Source: Hyphomonas adhaerens MHS-3
GTDB lineage: Bacteria; Pseudomonadota; Alphaproteobacteria; Caulobacterales; Hyphomonadaceae
Direction: 5' to 3'
Length of the DNA stretch: 64,000 nt
Assembly (NCBI RefSeq): GCF_000685235.1
Contig: NZ_ARYH01000003.1
Span: 1-64,000 of the forward strand
The notes under the pieces were generated by a model, which saw only the letters and a list, made by a program, of their open reading frames with translations, had not been told where the DNA came from and did not search any database. Position numbers and translations under genes: made by a program. The number at the start of each line of letters is the position of its first letter. Position 1 is the stretch's first letter. Shown here piece by piece: positions 8,237-17,400 of this stretch.

Positions 8237-9535
8237 TCAGGCTTCAGACAAAAGGGACCGTAGCGCCCGCACAAGCTGAAAGCACTGGTCCGGCGTGTTG
8301 TAGAGCGTCGGCGTCACCCGCACGCAGGCACCCTTGTGAACGCCATCCCGGTGTACAGCGAAAATACCATGTTTCTCAACCAGCGCCTTCACGATAGCCT
8401 TGTTGTCATCGACGCTCGTCTTGCCCTTGAAGCGGAAGGAGGTGATCGCCGCGTGCAGGCGCGGGTCTGATGGCGTCAGGATCTCGATCCGGTCGTCGCC
8501 GCGCATCTCCTCTGCCCAAAGGTCGCGCAGGTAAGCCACACGGGCAGCCTTGTGCGCCGGGCCGACGAGTTCATGGAAATCGAGCGCGTCTTTCAGCGTC
8601 AGGAAGGTCGCGAAATTCGTCGTGCCGGTATGGATGCGGTGGTAGATCGTACCGACGCCTTCTGGCCGTTCGGAAATGTCCGGAGAAATATCTGCCAGAC
8701 GGTCCTGCCGGATATAGATCAGGCCGGCGCCTATCGGGGCGCCGATCCATTTATGCAGATTGAAGCCGACAAAGTCTGCGCCAAGGTCTTCCATCCGGAA
8801 ATCGGTCTGCCCCCAGGAATGGGCGGCGTCGACGATGCAGTCCACACCAAAGCCGCGTGCCATTTCGACGATCTCGCGCACGGGGATCATCAGGCCGGTG
8901 CGGTGGCTGATATGGGTCAACAGGAGGAGGCGCACCTTTGGGTTCGCGGCCAGGGCCTGCCGGTAGGTGTCTATCAATTGATCGTAAGTGACCGGTTCGG
9001 GAATATCGATGCGGACAACGGACGCCCCTTCCCGTTCGGCCTTGGTATCCATCGCCGTCTGGATGGAGTCGTAGTCGAGGTCGGAATACATGACCGCATC
9101 GCCAGGCTTCAGACGGTTGTAGCCGCCGACCAGAGCCTGCAGGGATTCGGTGGCATTGCGGGTGAAGACGATCTCGTCCGCTCCGGCGCCGAGGAAATCC
9201 GCGATGCGCGCATGGATGGGCTGGATTTCCGCGTAATAGTCCCGGCGGGCGTACCAGGAATTGTTGCGGTTCACCTTTTCGGTATTCCGGATGAAGGCCT
9301 CAAGGACCGGCTTTGCCATCAGGCCCCAATAGCCATTCTCGAAATTCACAACGTCCGGCGTGACGTCGTATTGCGCCACAATCGGGCGCCAGACGGCTTC
9401 ATCGCTGGCGATTTGTTGCACTGTGCGCCCTCCTGTTTCCGCTGGCCCCGGCGCGGCAGCGCAGGCCGTTTCTGTCCCTATCGAAGCGGCCGCAACGGCA
9501 GCGCCCTTCATGACCAGTCGTCTGGTGAGGTCCAT
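8237..9535 (-). CDS. Tat-exported class V aminotransferase-fold PLP enzyme (PvdN/CefD-like)
   Basis: 432 residues. The N-terminus TRRLVMKGAAVAAAS carries a twin-arginine motif followed by a short hydrophobic stretch and an AxA-type site near ACAAA, indicating folded export to the periplasm. The rest is a fold-type I class V aminotransferase: FTRNATESLQALV (PLP phosphate region), VDAAHSWGQ (PLP-ring Asp and following His), and GFNLHKWIGAP with the Schiff-base Lys in HKW. Isopenicillin N epimerase (CefD) and periplasmic PvdN of pyoverdine maturation belong to this family. No siderophore genes are seen nearby, so the substrate is unknown. It stands alone; the start ATG has only a weak GGGAC upstream. 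Confidence 0.85.
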   Translation of the reverse strand: MDLTRRLVMKGAAVAAASIGTETACAAAPGPAETGGRTVQQIASDEAVWRPIVAQYDVTPDVVNFENGYWGLMAKPVLEAFIRNTEKVNRNNSWYARRDYYAEIQPIHARIADFLGAGADEIVFTRNATESLQALVGGYNRLKPGDAVMYSDLDYDSIQTAMDTKAEREGASVVRIDIPEPVTYDQLIDTYRQALAANPKVRLLLLTHISHRTGLMIPVREIVEMARGFGVDCIVDAAHSWGQTDFRMEDLGADFVGFNLHKWIGAPIGAGLIYIRQDRLADISPDISERPEGVGTIYHRIHTGTTNFATFLTLKDALDFHELVGPAHKAARVAYLRDLWAEEMRGDDRIEILTPSDPRLHAAITSFRFKGKTSVDDNKAIVKALVEKHGIFAVHRDGVHKGACVRVTPTLYNTPDQCFQLVRALRSLLSEA

Positions 9536-9687
9536 TTATCGTCCCGGGAACTGATGCTGCAATCCGGGCGGACAAGGCCTTGGCCGCCCGGCTCACCCTT
9601 AGGGGCATTGCGGCAACGCGTCAGCCCCCGCCGGACGTAAAAGCGGCGACGGTTTTGTAACGCTCAAAAATCAGCCAGTCCGGCCAT

Positions 9688-10974
9688 TCAGGGCAGCAAA
9701 GCCAGGTGTTGTTCCAGATCCGAGGACAGGGACAAAAGCCGGGCCTGAGCGACCTGCAGCTGGGTTGCGGCGCGGTAGCGGGCGATCTGGGCATCGCGGT
9801 ATTCATTCTCCGCATCCAGAGCGTCGACGAGCGTCCGGATACCGGCCGCCTGCTCCTTCTGGGCCCCTTCGGCGGCCAGCGCAGCCGCCGTCTCGGCATG
9901 CTCGGCGGCGGCCAGCGACAGGCGCCGGGCTTCGATGTCCCCCCAGAGGCCGATCACGGCTTCATGCAGCTGGAGTTCAGCCGTGCGCACATTTGCCATG
10001 GCGGCACTCCGCCCGGCAACGGCCTCACGTTTGGAGGCATTGCGCAAGCCGCCCGTCAGAAGCGGCACCTCAACTTGCACGAAGGCGCCGACGTCGCTGA
10101 TCTGGTCCTCAAAGAAGAAGTAGACGTCTTCCCCGGTCGTTGCGCGGGCTTTCAGCGAGACCTTCGGGCCGAACCGGCCTTTCGCTTCCGTCACCCGGTG
10201 CCCGGCAGAGATTTCCGCGGCGCGGGCCGCTGCGAGGTCAGGATTCTTGGACATCACGCGCGACAAGGCAGCCTGCATGTCTCCACCGACCACTTCACCG
10301 AGTTCTGGCGGTTCCTGCGTCACGGCATGGTCAACGCCGGTCAGGCGCGCCAGGCGTGCCCATGCGCCGGAGAGCGCCGCACGGGCCGCTTCACGCTGGG
10401 CTTGTGCGGAGGCAAGGCGGGCTTCCGTCAGGGCGATGTCGGTACGCGTCACCTGCCCCTGATCGAACCGGGCCTGTGTTTCATCAAGGCGTATACGGAA
10501 AGTCGAAACCCGGGCTTCGGCCACTTCCACCGTCCGCTCAGCCAGCCAGGCATTGGCGTAGGCCTCGAACGTGTCGAGGACGAGCGTTTCACGGGCGCCG
10601 AGCAGTTGATAGCCAGCGGCGTCGCGCTGGGCTTTCGCCGCATTCACGGCAGCGCCGAGGGCACCTGACTGGAAAACAGTCCACTCGGCTTGCAAGCCGG
10701 CGGAACGCGGCACCTGAGAAATCCGGTCCTGTGTGAAGTCTGTCTCGACTGCGCCCACTTGCGCCTGGAAGCCAGCCTGCAGACCCCGGCCTGCGCGGGC
10801 GGCATCGACTCCGGCCTTGCTGCGCTCAACGCCAGCTTCAGCCTGGTCAAGCGACGGGTCGTGACTGAGGGCCTGCTGCACGGCATCGCGCAGCGAAATC
10901 GGCTGGGCGAGCGCAACAGGAGCGGCCAACGCCAGCAGGCTGACGGTGAGACGCCGGGCCAATGTCATGCTCAT
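9688..10974 (-). CDS. TolC-family outer-membrane efflux protein
   Basis: 428 residues with a signal peptide (LLALAAPVALAQP) and long alpha-helical heptad regions of the two outer-membrane-factor repeats (ISLRDAVQQALSHDPSLDQA; ALTEARLASAQAQREAARAA; VRTAELQLHEAVIGL). It forms the trans-periplasmic channel of a tripartite pump. Its ATG overlaps the stop of the DUF2892 gene by 4 nt, so it is the last gene of the sulfide-oxidoreductase operon. The matching adaptor and RND pump are in the divergent operon at 13454-17735, an uncommon arrangement. At 428 residues it is a compact member. Confidence 0.92.
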   Translation of the reverse strand: MSMTLARRLTVSLLALAAPVALAQPISLRDAVQQALSHDPSLDQAEAGVERSKAGVDAARAGRGLQAGFQAQVGAVETDFTQDRISQVPRSAGLQAEWTVFQSGALGAAVNAAKAQRDAAGYQLLGARETLVLDTFEAYANAWLAERTVEVAEARVSTFRIRLDETQARFDQGQVTRTDIALTEARLASAQAQREAARAALSGAWARLARLTGVDHAVTQEPPELGEVVGGDMQAALSRVMSKNPDLAAARAAEISAGHRVTEAKGRFGPKVSLKARATTGEDVYFFFEDQISDVGAFVQVEVPLLTGGLRNASKREAVAGRSAAMANVRTAELQLHEAVIGLWGDIEARRLSLAAAEHAETAAALAAEGAQKEQAAGIRTLVDALDAENEYRDAQIARYRAATQLQVAQARLLSLSSDLEQHLALLP

Positions 10975-11174
10975 TTGAACGCGTTACCCGGCTTCAGGCC
11001 AAGGGCCTTGAAGATCAACGCGGCCGGGCAGAAGCCCGTGAATGCGGCCTGGAACATGTTCAGCCCGGCAAAGGCCGTCAGCAGGAACCAGTACGGCGAC
11101 ACGAAATAGCCAAGCGCGAGGCTCAGCGACACAACAACGCCAGCGAAAGCGAAGACAGCACGATCGACATTCAT
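10971..11174 (-). CDS. DUF2892 (YgaP-type) small membrane protein
   Basis: 67 residues with two hydrophobic helices (AVFAFAGVVVSLSLALGYF; WFLLTAFAGLNMFQAAF) and the C-terminal signature TGFCPAALIFKALG typical of DUF2892, which also occurs fused to rhodanese in E. coli YgaP. Such proteins recur in sulfide and persulfide operons; the single Cys after the second helix is the conserved feature. The start at 11174 has AAGG 9 nt upstream; a nearer ATG at 11183 is too close to that site. Lies between thioredoxin-2 and TolC with ATGA overlap into the latter. Confidence 0.82.
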   Translation of the reverse strand: MNVDRAVFAFAGVVVSLSLALGYFVSPYWFLLTAFAGLNMFQAAFTGFCPAALIFKALGLKPGNAFK

Positions 11175-11197
11175 GTTGAACATCCTTTGAGTTGGGT

Positions 11198-11656
11198 TCA
11201 GGCGCTCAGCCCGAAGGTTGACTGGATCCACCGGGACAGGCCCTCACCGGTCTGGGCACCGGACTGGTTGGCGATCAGGTCACCATCCTGCCAGGCAATC
11301 AGGGTCGGGATGCCGCGGATGCCGAGCTTGCCGGCGGCTTCCTGGTTCTGGTCGGAATTCAGCTTGAAAAAGCGGACATGGTCGGCAAAGCGCGCCGCAG
11401 AGGCTTCATAGGCGGGGGCCATCATCCGGCACGGGCCGCACCATGGCGCCCAGACATCCAGCACGAAGGCACCGGTGTCGCGGGCCAGCAGCCTTTCCAG
11501 CATCGCTCCGTCGATCTCCACCGGCGTCTGCGTTGCCAGCGGCTCGTGGCACTTGCCGCACTTGCCTGCGGACAAGGGTTTCCCGGCGGCGACGCGGTTG
11601 GGCGCGCCGCAGCTGGTGCAAATGGCGATGGTGCCTTTGACGGTGGTATCGACCAT
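11198..11656 (-). CDS. trxC: thioredoxin 2 (TrxC type) with N-terminal zinc ribbon
   Basis: 152-residue cytoplasmic thiol-disulfide reductant. An N-terminal zinc ribbon is formed by C13/C16 (CTSC) and C33/C36 (CGKC). The thioredoxin fold carries WCGPC (C73, C76) and the cis-proline segment GIRGIPTL. TrxC-type proteins are linked to oxidative stress; here the gene is 19 nt downstream of the sulfide:quinone oxidoreductase, so a role in reducing persulfides or polysulfides made by that enzyme is a reasonable inference. AAGGAG lies before the ATG. Confidence 0.92.
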   Translation of the reverse strand: MVDTTVKGTIAICTSCGAPNRVAAGKPLSAGKCGKCHEPLATQTPVEIDGAMLERLLARDTGAFVLDVWAPWCGPCRMMAPAYEASAARFADHVRFFKLNSDQNQEAAGKLGIRGIPTLIAWQDGDLIANQSGAQTGEGLSRWIQSTFGLSA

Positions 11657-11675
11657 GACGGGCTCCTTTCCAGGC

Positions 11676-12947
11676 CTACTTCAGCTTGTACGTTTTCAGC
11701 AGGTTCAGCGCGGCGTTTTCGTAGAAGGTTTCGGAACGTCCGGCCTTGATCTTGCCGAGGAAGTATTTCTCGAACCCGACTTTTGCGGTGTGCACCCAGC
11801 CGCCGGAGACGGACCAGTTCACATTGCGCGGCGGGATCTGCGGCTGGGCGATAAAGGCTACACCGCCATCGCCGAAGTCGGCAATACAGATGGCGTTCCA
11901 GGACGCTTCGTGGGTCGGTTCCTTGCCGCGGACGATCTGGCCGAGGTTCTCCGCAATCGCGGTGACCATGGATTCGATCATGAAGCCGGTTTTCGGCACG
12001 CCCACGGGCACCGGCGTCTTGCCGACCGGCGGAATGGCGATGCAGACGCCCAGGCCCAGGACTTCCGGATATTTCGGATTGCGCTGGTGCTTGTCGGTGA
12101 TGACGAAGCCGCGCGGATTCACGAGGCCCTCGATATCCCGCACAGCAGGCACTCCGCGGAACGGCGGCAGCATCATCGAATACTTCATCGGAAGCTCGTG
12201 GATCTCCTTGGTGGAGCCATCCTCGTTGACTTCCTCGACAATCATCTTGTCGGCTTCGACCTTCTGGACCTTCGCGTTGCAGATCCACTTGATGTGCCGG
12301 TCGCGCATTTCGCTTTCGAGCAGGCCCTTGGTGTCTCCCACCCCGTCGAGGCCCAGATGGCCGATATAGGGTTCGGACGTGACAAAGGTCATCGGCACTT
12401 TGTCGCGGATCTTCCGCTTGCGCAGCTCTGTCTCGATGATCATCGCGGTTTCATAGGCCGGGCCGTAACAGGAGGCGCCCTGAACCGCGCCCACAATGAC
12501 GGGGCCCGGATCATCGCAGAATGCCTCGAATGCCTTGTAGCCGGCTTCAGCATGATCAATGTGGCAGACAGATTGCGTGAACCCGCCATGTGGCCCAAGG
12601 CCTTCGATCTCGTCGAAGGCCAGTTCCGGGCCGGTCGCGATGACAAGGTAGTCGTAATCGACGAAGGACCCGTCACTCATGCGCAGGCGCTTGTTATCCG
12701 CCTCGACCTTTTCGGCCGCGCCGACGACCAATTGTACATGGCGCTTTTTCATCGGTTTTTCGAGGTCGACAATAATGTCTTCACGGTCTCGCCAGCCAAC
12801 CAGAACCCAAGGGTTCGAGGGCACGAACTGGTAGAAGTCCGTCTCGTTGACAGCAATCACTTCATCTTGTCGCCGGACTTTTTTCCGAATCTCGTAAGCG
12901 GCGATCACACCGCCCAAACCTGCACCCAATACAACGATCTTTGCCAT
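11676..12947 (-). CDS. sqr: sulfide:quinone oxidoreductase, type I-like
   Basis: 423-residue FAD enzyme that oxidises sulfide to sulfane sulfur and passes electrons to quinone at the inner membrane. The N-terminal Rossmann motif is VVLGAGLGGVIAAYE. Three cysteines lie at 128 (QSVCHID), 160 (GASCYGPAYE) and 354 (NAICIADFGDGG); from memory these match Cys128, Cys160 and Cys356 of Acidithiobacillus ferrooxidans SQR, so the disulfide/trisulfide chemistry should be intact. The C-terminal part would be the amphipathic membrane-binding region. First gene of a leftward operon with thioredoxin-2, DUF2892 and TolC, divergent from rhodanese and the RND genes. Flavocytochrome c-type relatives are the alternative, but the cysteine set favours SQR. 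Confidence 0.9.
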   Translation of the reverse strand: MAKIVVLGAGLGGVIAAYEIRKKVRRQDEVIAVNETDFYQFVPSNPWVLVGWRDREDIIVDLEKPMKKRHVQLVVGAAEKVEADNKRLRMSDGSFVDYDYLVIATGPELAFDEIEGLGPHGGFTQSVCHIDHAEAGYKAFEAFCDDPGPVIVGAVQGASCYGPAYETAMIIETELRKRKIRDKVPMTFVTSEPYIGHLGLDGVGDTKGLLESEMRDRHIKWICNAKVQKVEADKMIVEEVNEDGSTKEIHELPMKYSMMLPPFRGVPAVRDIEGLVNPRGFVITDKHQRNPKYPEVLGLGVCIAIPPVGKTPVPVGVPKTGFMIESMVTAIAENLGQIVRGKEPTHEASWNAICIADFGDGGVAFIAQPQIPPRNVNWSVSGGWVHTAKVGFEKYFLGKIKAGRSETFYENAALNLLKTYKLK

Positions 12948-12997
12948 GGCCTTGCTCCCTGGGGGATTAATTATCTGTTTGCGTTATCCCTTATATT

Positions 12998-13028
12998 CGC
13001 ATTTTATAAAATGCGCATTATGTCGCAT
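12998..13028. promoter_or_regulatory. palindromic operator between sulfide and efflux operons
   Basis: CGCATTTTATAAAATGCG (12998-13015) is a perfect 18-base palindrome in the 160-base divergent intergenic region. A third CGCAT half-site follows at 13024-13028, so half-sites recur every 13 bases in alternating orientation. ArsR-family repressors bind AT-rich inverted repeats, and an ArsR gene closes the right-hand operon. The site would sit over both promoters. It does not exactly match the ATTC-N8-GAAT pattern I recall for SqrR. Confidence 0.6.
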
Positions 13029-13075
13029 GTTTAATCTAACCGGTCACATGTATCCCGGTTTTCAAAGTACACGAC

Positions 13076-13091
13076 GTGCGCTCGCGCGCAC
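13076..13091 (+). other. leader hairpin upstream of rhodanese gene
   Basis: GTGCGC-TCGC-GCGCAC forms a 6-bp stem with a 4-base loop, 16 bases before the rhodanese start and just ahead of its AGAGGAG ribosome binding site. It may stabilise the mRNA; it is too short and lacks a T tract to be a terminator. Confidence 0.3.
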
Positions 13092-13107
13092 ATAAGAGGA
13101 GTCCCTT

Positions 13108-13467
13108 ATGGCTGATCCCCGCGACCTTTCCCCAGCAACCGTTTGTGATGGCCTCAAAGCCAGTGAGATCCTGCTCGTGGATGTGCGGGAACCGAACGAA
13201 TTTGCGTTCGAGCGCATCCATGGGGCCCTGCTCCTCCCGCTCTCGACCTTCGAACCGAAGTCCATCCCGACCGATACGGGACGCAAGATCGTATTCCAGT
13301 GCGGATCCGGCAAACGCTCGCGCGCCGCACTCGATGCCTTCCTCGCAGCGACCGGCGCCGATGCCGCGCACATGGCTGGCGGCATCATGAAATGGAAGGC
13401 GGACGGATTACCGTGCGTCCAGATCAATCCGGCAACTGGCAAGGTAGAAGACCATGGCCGTTACTAG
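13108..13467 (+). CDS. single-domain rhodanese sulfurtransferase
   Basis: 119-residue cytoplasmic rhodanese. VDVREPNEF marks the N-terminal part, IVFQCGSGKRS carries the active-site Cys65 and six-residue loop, and AHMAGGIMKWKADGLP is the usual C-terminal signature. It carries sulfane sulfur as a persulfide, probably accepting product from SQR. Strong ribosome binding site (AGAGGAG). Its end overlaps the adaptor gene by 14 nt, so it is the first gene of the efflux operon. Finding a sulfur carrier as leader of an RND operon is the main clue that the pump handles or responds to sulfur species. Confidence 0.92.
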   Translation: MADPRDLSPATVCDGLKASEILLVDVREPNEFAFERIHGALLLPLSTFEPKSIPTDTGRKIVFQCGSGKRSRAALDAFLAATGADAAHMAGGIMKWKADGLPCVQINPATGKVEDHGRY

Positions 13468-14437
13468 AACGCTCCTGCTCAGCGCGGCCTTCGCGGCCTT
13501 TTCTCTGTCGGCGGTCGCGGAAGTCATGACCGTCGAGGAATCGGTGGTGATGGACTACCGCCCGGCGGTCGCCCGGATCGAGGCGGCTGACTCTGCCACG
13601 GCCCGCTCACGGCTTCAGGGGGTCGTCTCCCGCCTGTCGATCGATGAGGGCGATGTCGTCGATGCGGGCGATCTCGTCGCCGTCGTGACCGACGCCACCA
13701 TCGCGCCCAGCATTTCCGCGCTGGCCTCACGCATCGAAGGCCTTCAGGCCCAGATCCGTCAGGCAGAGGAAGACCTCACCCGCAACGAAGCGCTTTTCGA
13801 GCAGGGCTTTTTCCCGAAAGCGCGCCTCGACGAACAGCGTACCAATCTGGATGTGCTGCAACGCAACCTCTCCTCCGCCAGATCAGAGCGCAATGCGCTT
13901 GGCGCCCGCCAGGCCGAAGGCCGTATCCTGGCCCCGGCGGATGCCAAGGTGACCAGTGTCAATGTCGTGGAAGGATCGGTCGTTTCGCCCGGCGAAGTCA
14001 TTGCCTCATTTGCGACGGTGAACGGCGTCGTGCGCCTGTCCCTTCCGGAACGCCACGCGGCACAGATCAGTGAAGGCGAGACCTTCGCCCTGCGCCTGCC
14101 GACCCGCGGCGACGATGTGCGCACAGCCACGATTGTCAAAGTCTATCCCGAACTGCGCAACGGCGAACTGATCGCCGACGCCACAGTGCCCGGCGGGCTC
14201 GACGCGCTGGTCGGTGAACGTGTCGACGTGCTGGCCCCGGTCGGTGAACGCCGCGCGATCCTTGTGCCGAAGGACTATGTCTCCACCCGCTATGGCGTGG
14301 ACTTCGTCCGTGTCCAGGTGGGCGAACGCTTCGTCGATGCGCCCATCGCGCTCGCTGCACCGCTCGCCGACACCGAAGGCAAATATGAAGTGCTCACCGG
14401 CCTGAAACCCGGGGACAAAATCGAAAAGCCGGAGTGA
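13454..14437 (+). CDS. RND efflux periplasmic adaptor (membrane fusion protein)
   Basis: 327 residues. Signal peptide LLLSAAFAAFSLSAVAE; split lipoyl/barrel-sandwich halves (SRLQGVVSRLSIDEGDVVDA and ILAPADAKVTSVNVVEGSVV) flanking a short alpha-hairpin (residues about 85-150, with ASRIEGLQAQIRQAEEDLTR); beta-barrel and membrane-proximal domains follow, ending LTGLKPGDKIEKPE. It links the RND pump to a TolC channel in the periplasm. No lipobox Cys was seen. It overlaps rhodanese by 14 nt and is 4 nt from the pump gene. Confidence 0.92.
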   Translation: MAVTRTLLLSAAFAAFSLSAVAEVMTVEESVVMDYRPAVARIEAADSATARSRLQGVVSRLSIDEGDVVDAGDLVAVVTDATIAPSISALASRIEGLQAQIRQAEEDLTRNEALFEQGFFPKARLDEQRTNLDVLQRNLSSARSERNALGARQAEGRILAPADAKVTSVNVVEGSVVSPGEVIASFATVNGVVRLSLPERHAAQISEGETFALRLPTRGDDVRTATIVKVYPELRNGELIADATVPGGLDALVGERVDVLAPVGERRAILVPKDYVSTRYGVDFVRVQVGERFVDAPIALAAPLADTEGKYEVLTGLKPGDKIEKPE

Positions 14438-14441
14438 TCGA

Positions 14442-17400
14442 ATGAAACCGGACGTCTCGGGTTCCATTACACGCGCGACCATCCGGTCGCCGCTGACCCC
14501 GCTCTTCCTGCTGACAGCGCTCGCCGTCGGCCTTGTCGCGTTGCTTTCCATCCCGCGGGAGGAAGAGCCGCAGATTTCCGTGCCCATGGTCGACATGATC
14601 GTGCAGGCGCCGGGGCTGAAAGCGCCGGACGTGGTGGAACAGGTCACCGAGCCCCTGGAAAACATCATCAAGGCCATTCCGGACGTCGAGCATGTCTACT
14701 CGCAGAGCCGGGACGATGGCGCGATGGTCACGGCCCGTTTCAATGTTGGCACCGATGCCGATGACGCCATCCTGCGCGTGCACGAAAAGATCCGCGCGAA
14801 CATGGACCGAATCCCTCCCGATGTGCCGATGCCGCTGGTCGTGGGCCGGGGGATCAATGACGTCTCCATCGTCACACTGACCCTGTCGCCGGAGGAATGG
14901 ACCGGGGACGTCTGGACAGACACCACTCTGCGCATGCTCGCAGAGGAGTTGCAGTCCGAACTCATCAAGATCGACGATGTCGGCCTGACCACGATCATCG
15001 GCGGGCGCCCGCTGGAACTGCGGGTCGAGCCGGACATTCAGGCCATGGCGGCCTATGGCGTGCCACTGCAGACACTGGTCCAGTCCGTCGGGCAGGCTGC
15101 GGCTGCAATGCCGGTCGGCTCTGCCCGCCAGGATGGCGACACATTACTCGTCCAGGCAGGTGACCGGATTGATGCGGTCGGCGAACTGGAACGCCTTGAA
15201 ATTCCGGGCGCCGATGGCCGCACGGTTTACCTCTCCGATGTCGCCACGATCCGCGTTGCCGGCGCAGAAAGCGACTCCCGCGTCTGGACGCTCGACCGGC
15301 GCGAAGACGGCGAAGGCTTTGCCGCCCGCCCGGCCGTGACCCTCTCGCTCGCCAAGCGTCCCGGCGCAAACGCGGTGAACGTGGCTGAGGCGATCCTGCA
15401 CCGGGTCGACCTTTTGAAAGGCGGCCTGATCCCGGACGGCGTACGCGTCGAGGTGACCCGCGACTATGGCGAGACAGCGAACCACAAGGCCAATGAACTC
15501 CTGTTCCACCTCGGCCTCGCGACAATCTCCATCGTGATCCTGATCGCCTTTGCGATTGGCTGGCGCGAAGCGCTGGTGACGCTGATTGTGATCCCGACAA
15601 CCATCCTGCTGACGCTCTTTGCGTCGCTGATGATGGGGTACACGATCAACCGTGTGTCCCTGTTCGCGCTGATCTTCTCCATCGGCATCCTGGTGGATGA
15701 TGCGATTGTCATCATCGAGAACATTGCCCGTCACTGGGCCATGAAGGATGGCCGCTCCCGCGTGAAAGCTGCCGTCGATGCGGTTTCGGAAGTTGGCAAC
15801 CCGACCATTATTGCAACGCTGACCGTGATCGCGGCACTGTTGCCGATGATGTTCGTGTCCGGACTGATGGGCCCCTATATGGCGCCAATCCCCGCGAATG
15901 CGTCGGCCGCCATGCTGTTCTCCTTCTTCGTCGCCGTCGGTGTTGCGCCGTGGCTGATGATGAAGATTGCCGGCAAGGCCCCGCTGCACGGCCATGGTGC
16001 CAGCGGTGAGGAAGATCACCTCGAAGGGGCCGAAGCGACGCGTCTCGGCGCGTTCTACAGGAAAGTCGCCGGGCCGATTATCTCTTCGCGCAAGAACTCC
16101 TGGGTCTTCCTGCTCGCTGTCGGCGTGACGACGCTTGCCTCGCTCAGCCTGTTCTATTTCAAGGTTGTGCCGGTGAAACTGCTGCCGTTCGACAACAAGT
16201 CGGAAATCCAGGTCGTGGTCGACCTGCCGGAAGGCGCCTCGGTCGAAGACACGGAACGCGCGCTGTTTGCGCTCGCCGATGCGATCCGCGACGTGGACGA
16301 GGTGGAGACCATTCAGGCCTATGCCGGAACGGCGGCCCCCTTCAACTTCAACGGCCTCGTGCGCCACTACTTCCTGCGCATGTCGCCGGAACTGGGCGAC
16401 CTGCAGGTGAACCTGTCCGAGAAGTCACACCGCAAACGGGCAAGCCACCCGATTGCGCTGGACATTCGTGCGCGTCTGCTGGCCCTGCCGATGCCGGAAG
16501 GCACCAGCGTGAAAGTCGTCGAGGTTCCGCCCGGACCGCCGGTGCTGTCCACGCTGCTGGCGGAGATCTACGGCCCGACGCCGGAAGCCCGCCGCGAGAC
16601 GGCCGCGATTGTCGAGCAATTCTTCAAGGACACGGACTTCATCGTCGACGTCGACAATTCCATCGGCGATCCGGCCCCGCGCCTGACCGTCTCCGTGGAT
16701 GAGCCACGCGCTGCCGATTATGGCGTCCAGCAACAGGACATCCTCGATACGATCGCCCTCACCTTTACGGGCCAGACCGTGGGCGTCAGCCCGCGCAGCG
16801 AAGGACGTGACCCGCTCGACATCCGCATCCGCCTGCCGAAATCAGAGCGCAACTGGTCTCAGGAGGTTGCCACCATTCCGGTGCCGGCACGCCTGGCCGG
16901 GCCGAATGCCCCGCCTGTGGAACTGGGCGCGCTGGTCGATGTTTCGGAGGAATTCGGTTCCCCGGTCATTTTCCGCCGCGACGGCTATTTCGCCGACATG
17001 GTGATGGGCGAACTGGCCGGCCGGTTCGAGGCGCCGATCTACGGCATGTTCGAAATCCAGGACAAGGTGAAGAGCTTTGACTGGGCCGCGGCCGGTCTCA
17101 CCGCCCCGGCTGTGCGCATGTACGGCCAGCCGGCGGACGACACGCAGCCGACCCTGCTCTGGGATGGCGAATGGGAAATCACCTATGTCACCTTCCGTGA
17201 CATGGGCGCAGCCTTCGCTGTGGCCTTGCTGGCGATCTATATCCTCGTCGTCGGCCAGTTCGGAACGTTCCGGGTGCCCCTGATCATCCTGACGCCGGTT
17301 CCGCTGACGTTGATCGGTATCATGATCGGCCACTGGCTGTTCGGCGCGGCCTTCACGGCCACCTCCATGATCGGCTTCATCGCGCTTGCCGGGATTATCG

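Noticed and set aside
11475-13034. 519-codon plus-strand open frame over the SQR gene
   Set aside because: Antisense to SQR and thioredoxin-2, both with conserved catalytic cysteines in frame on the minus strand.
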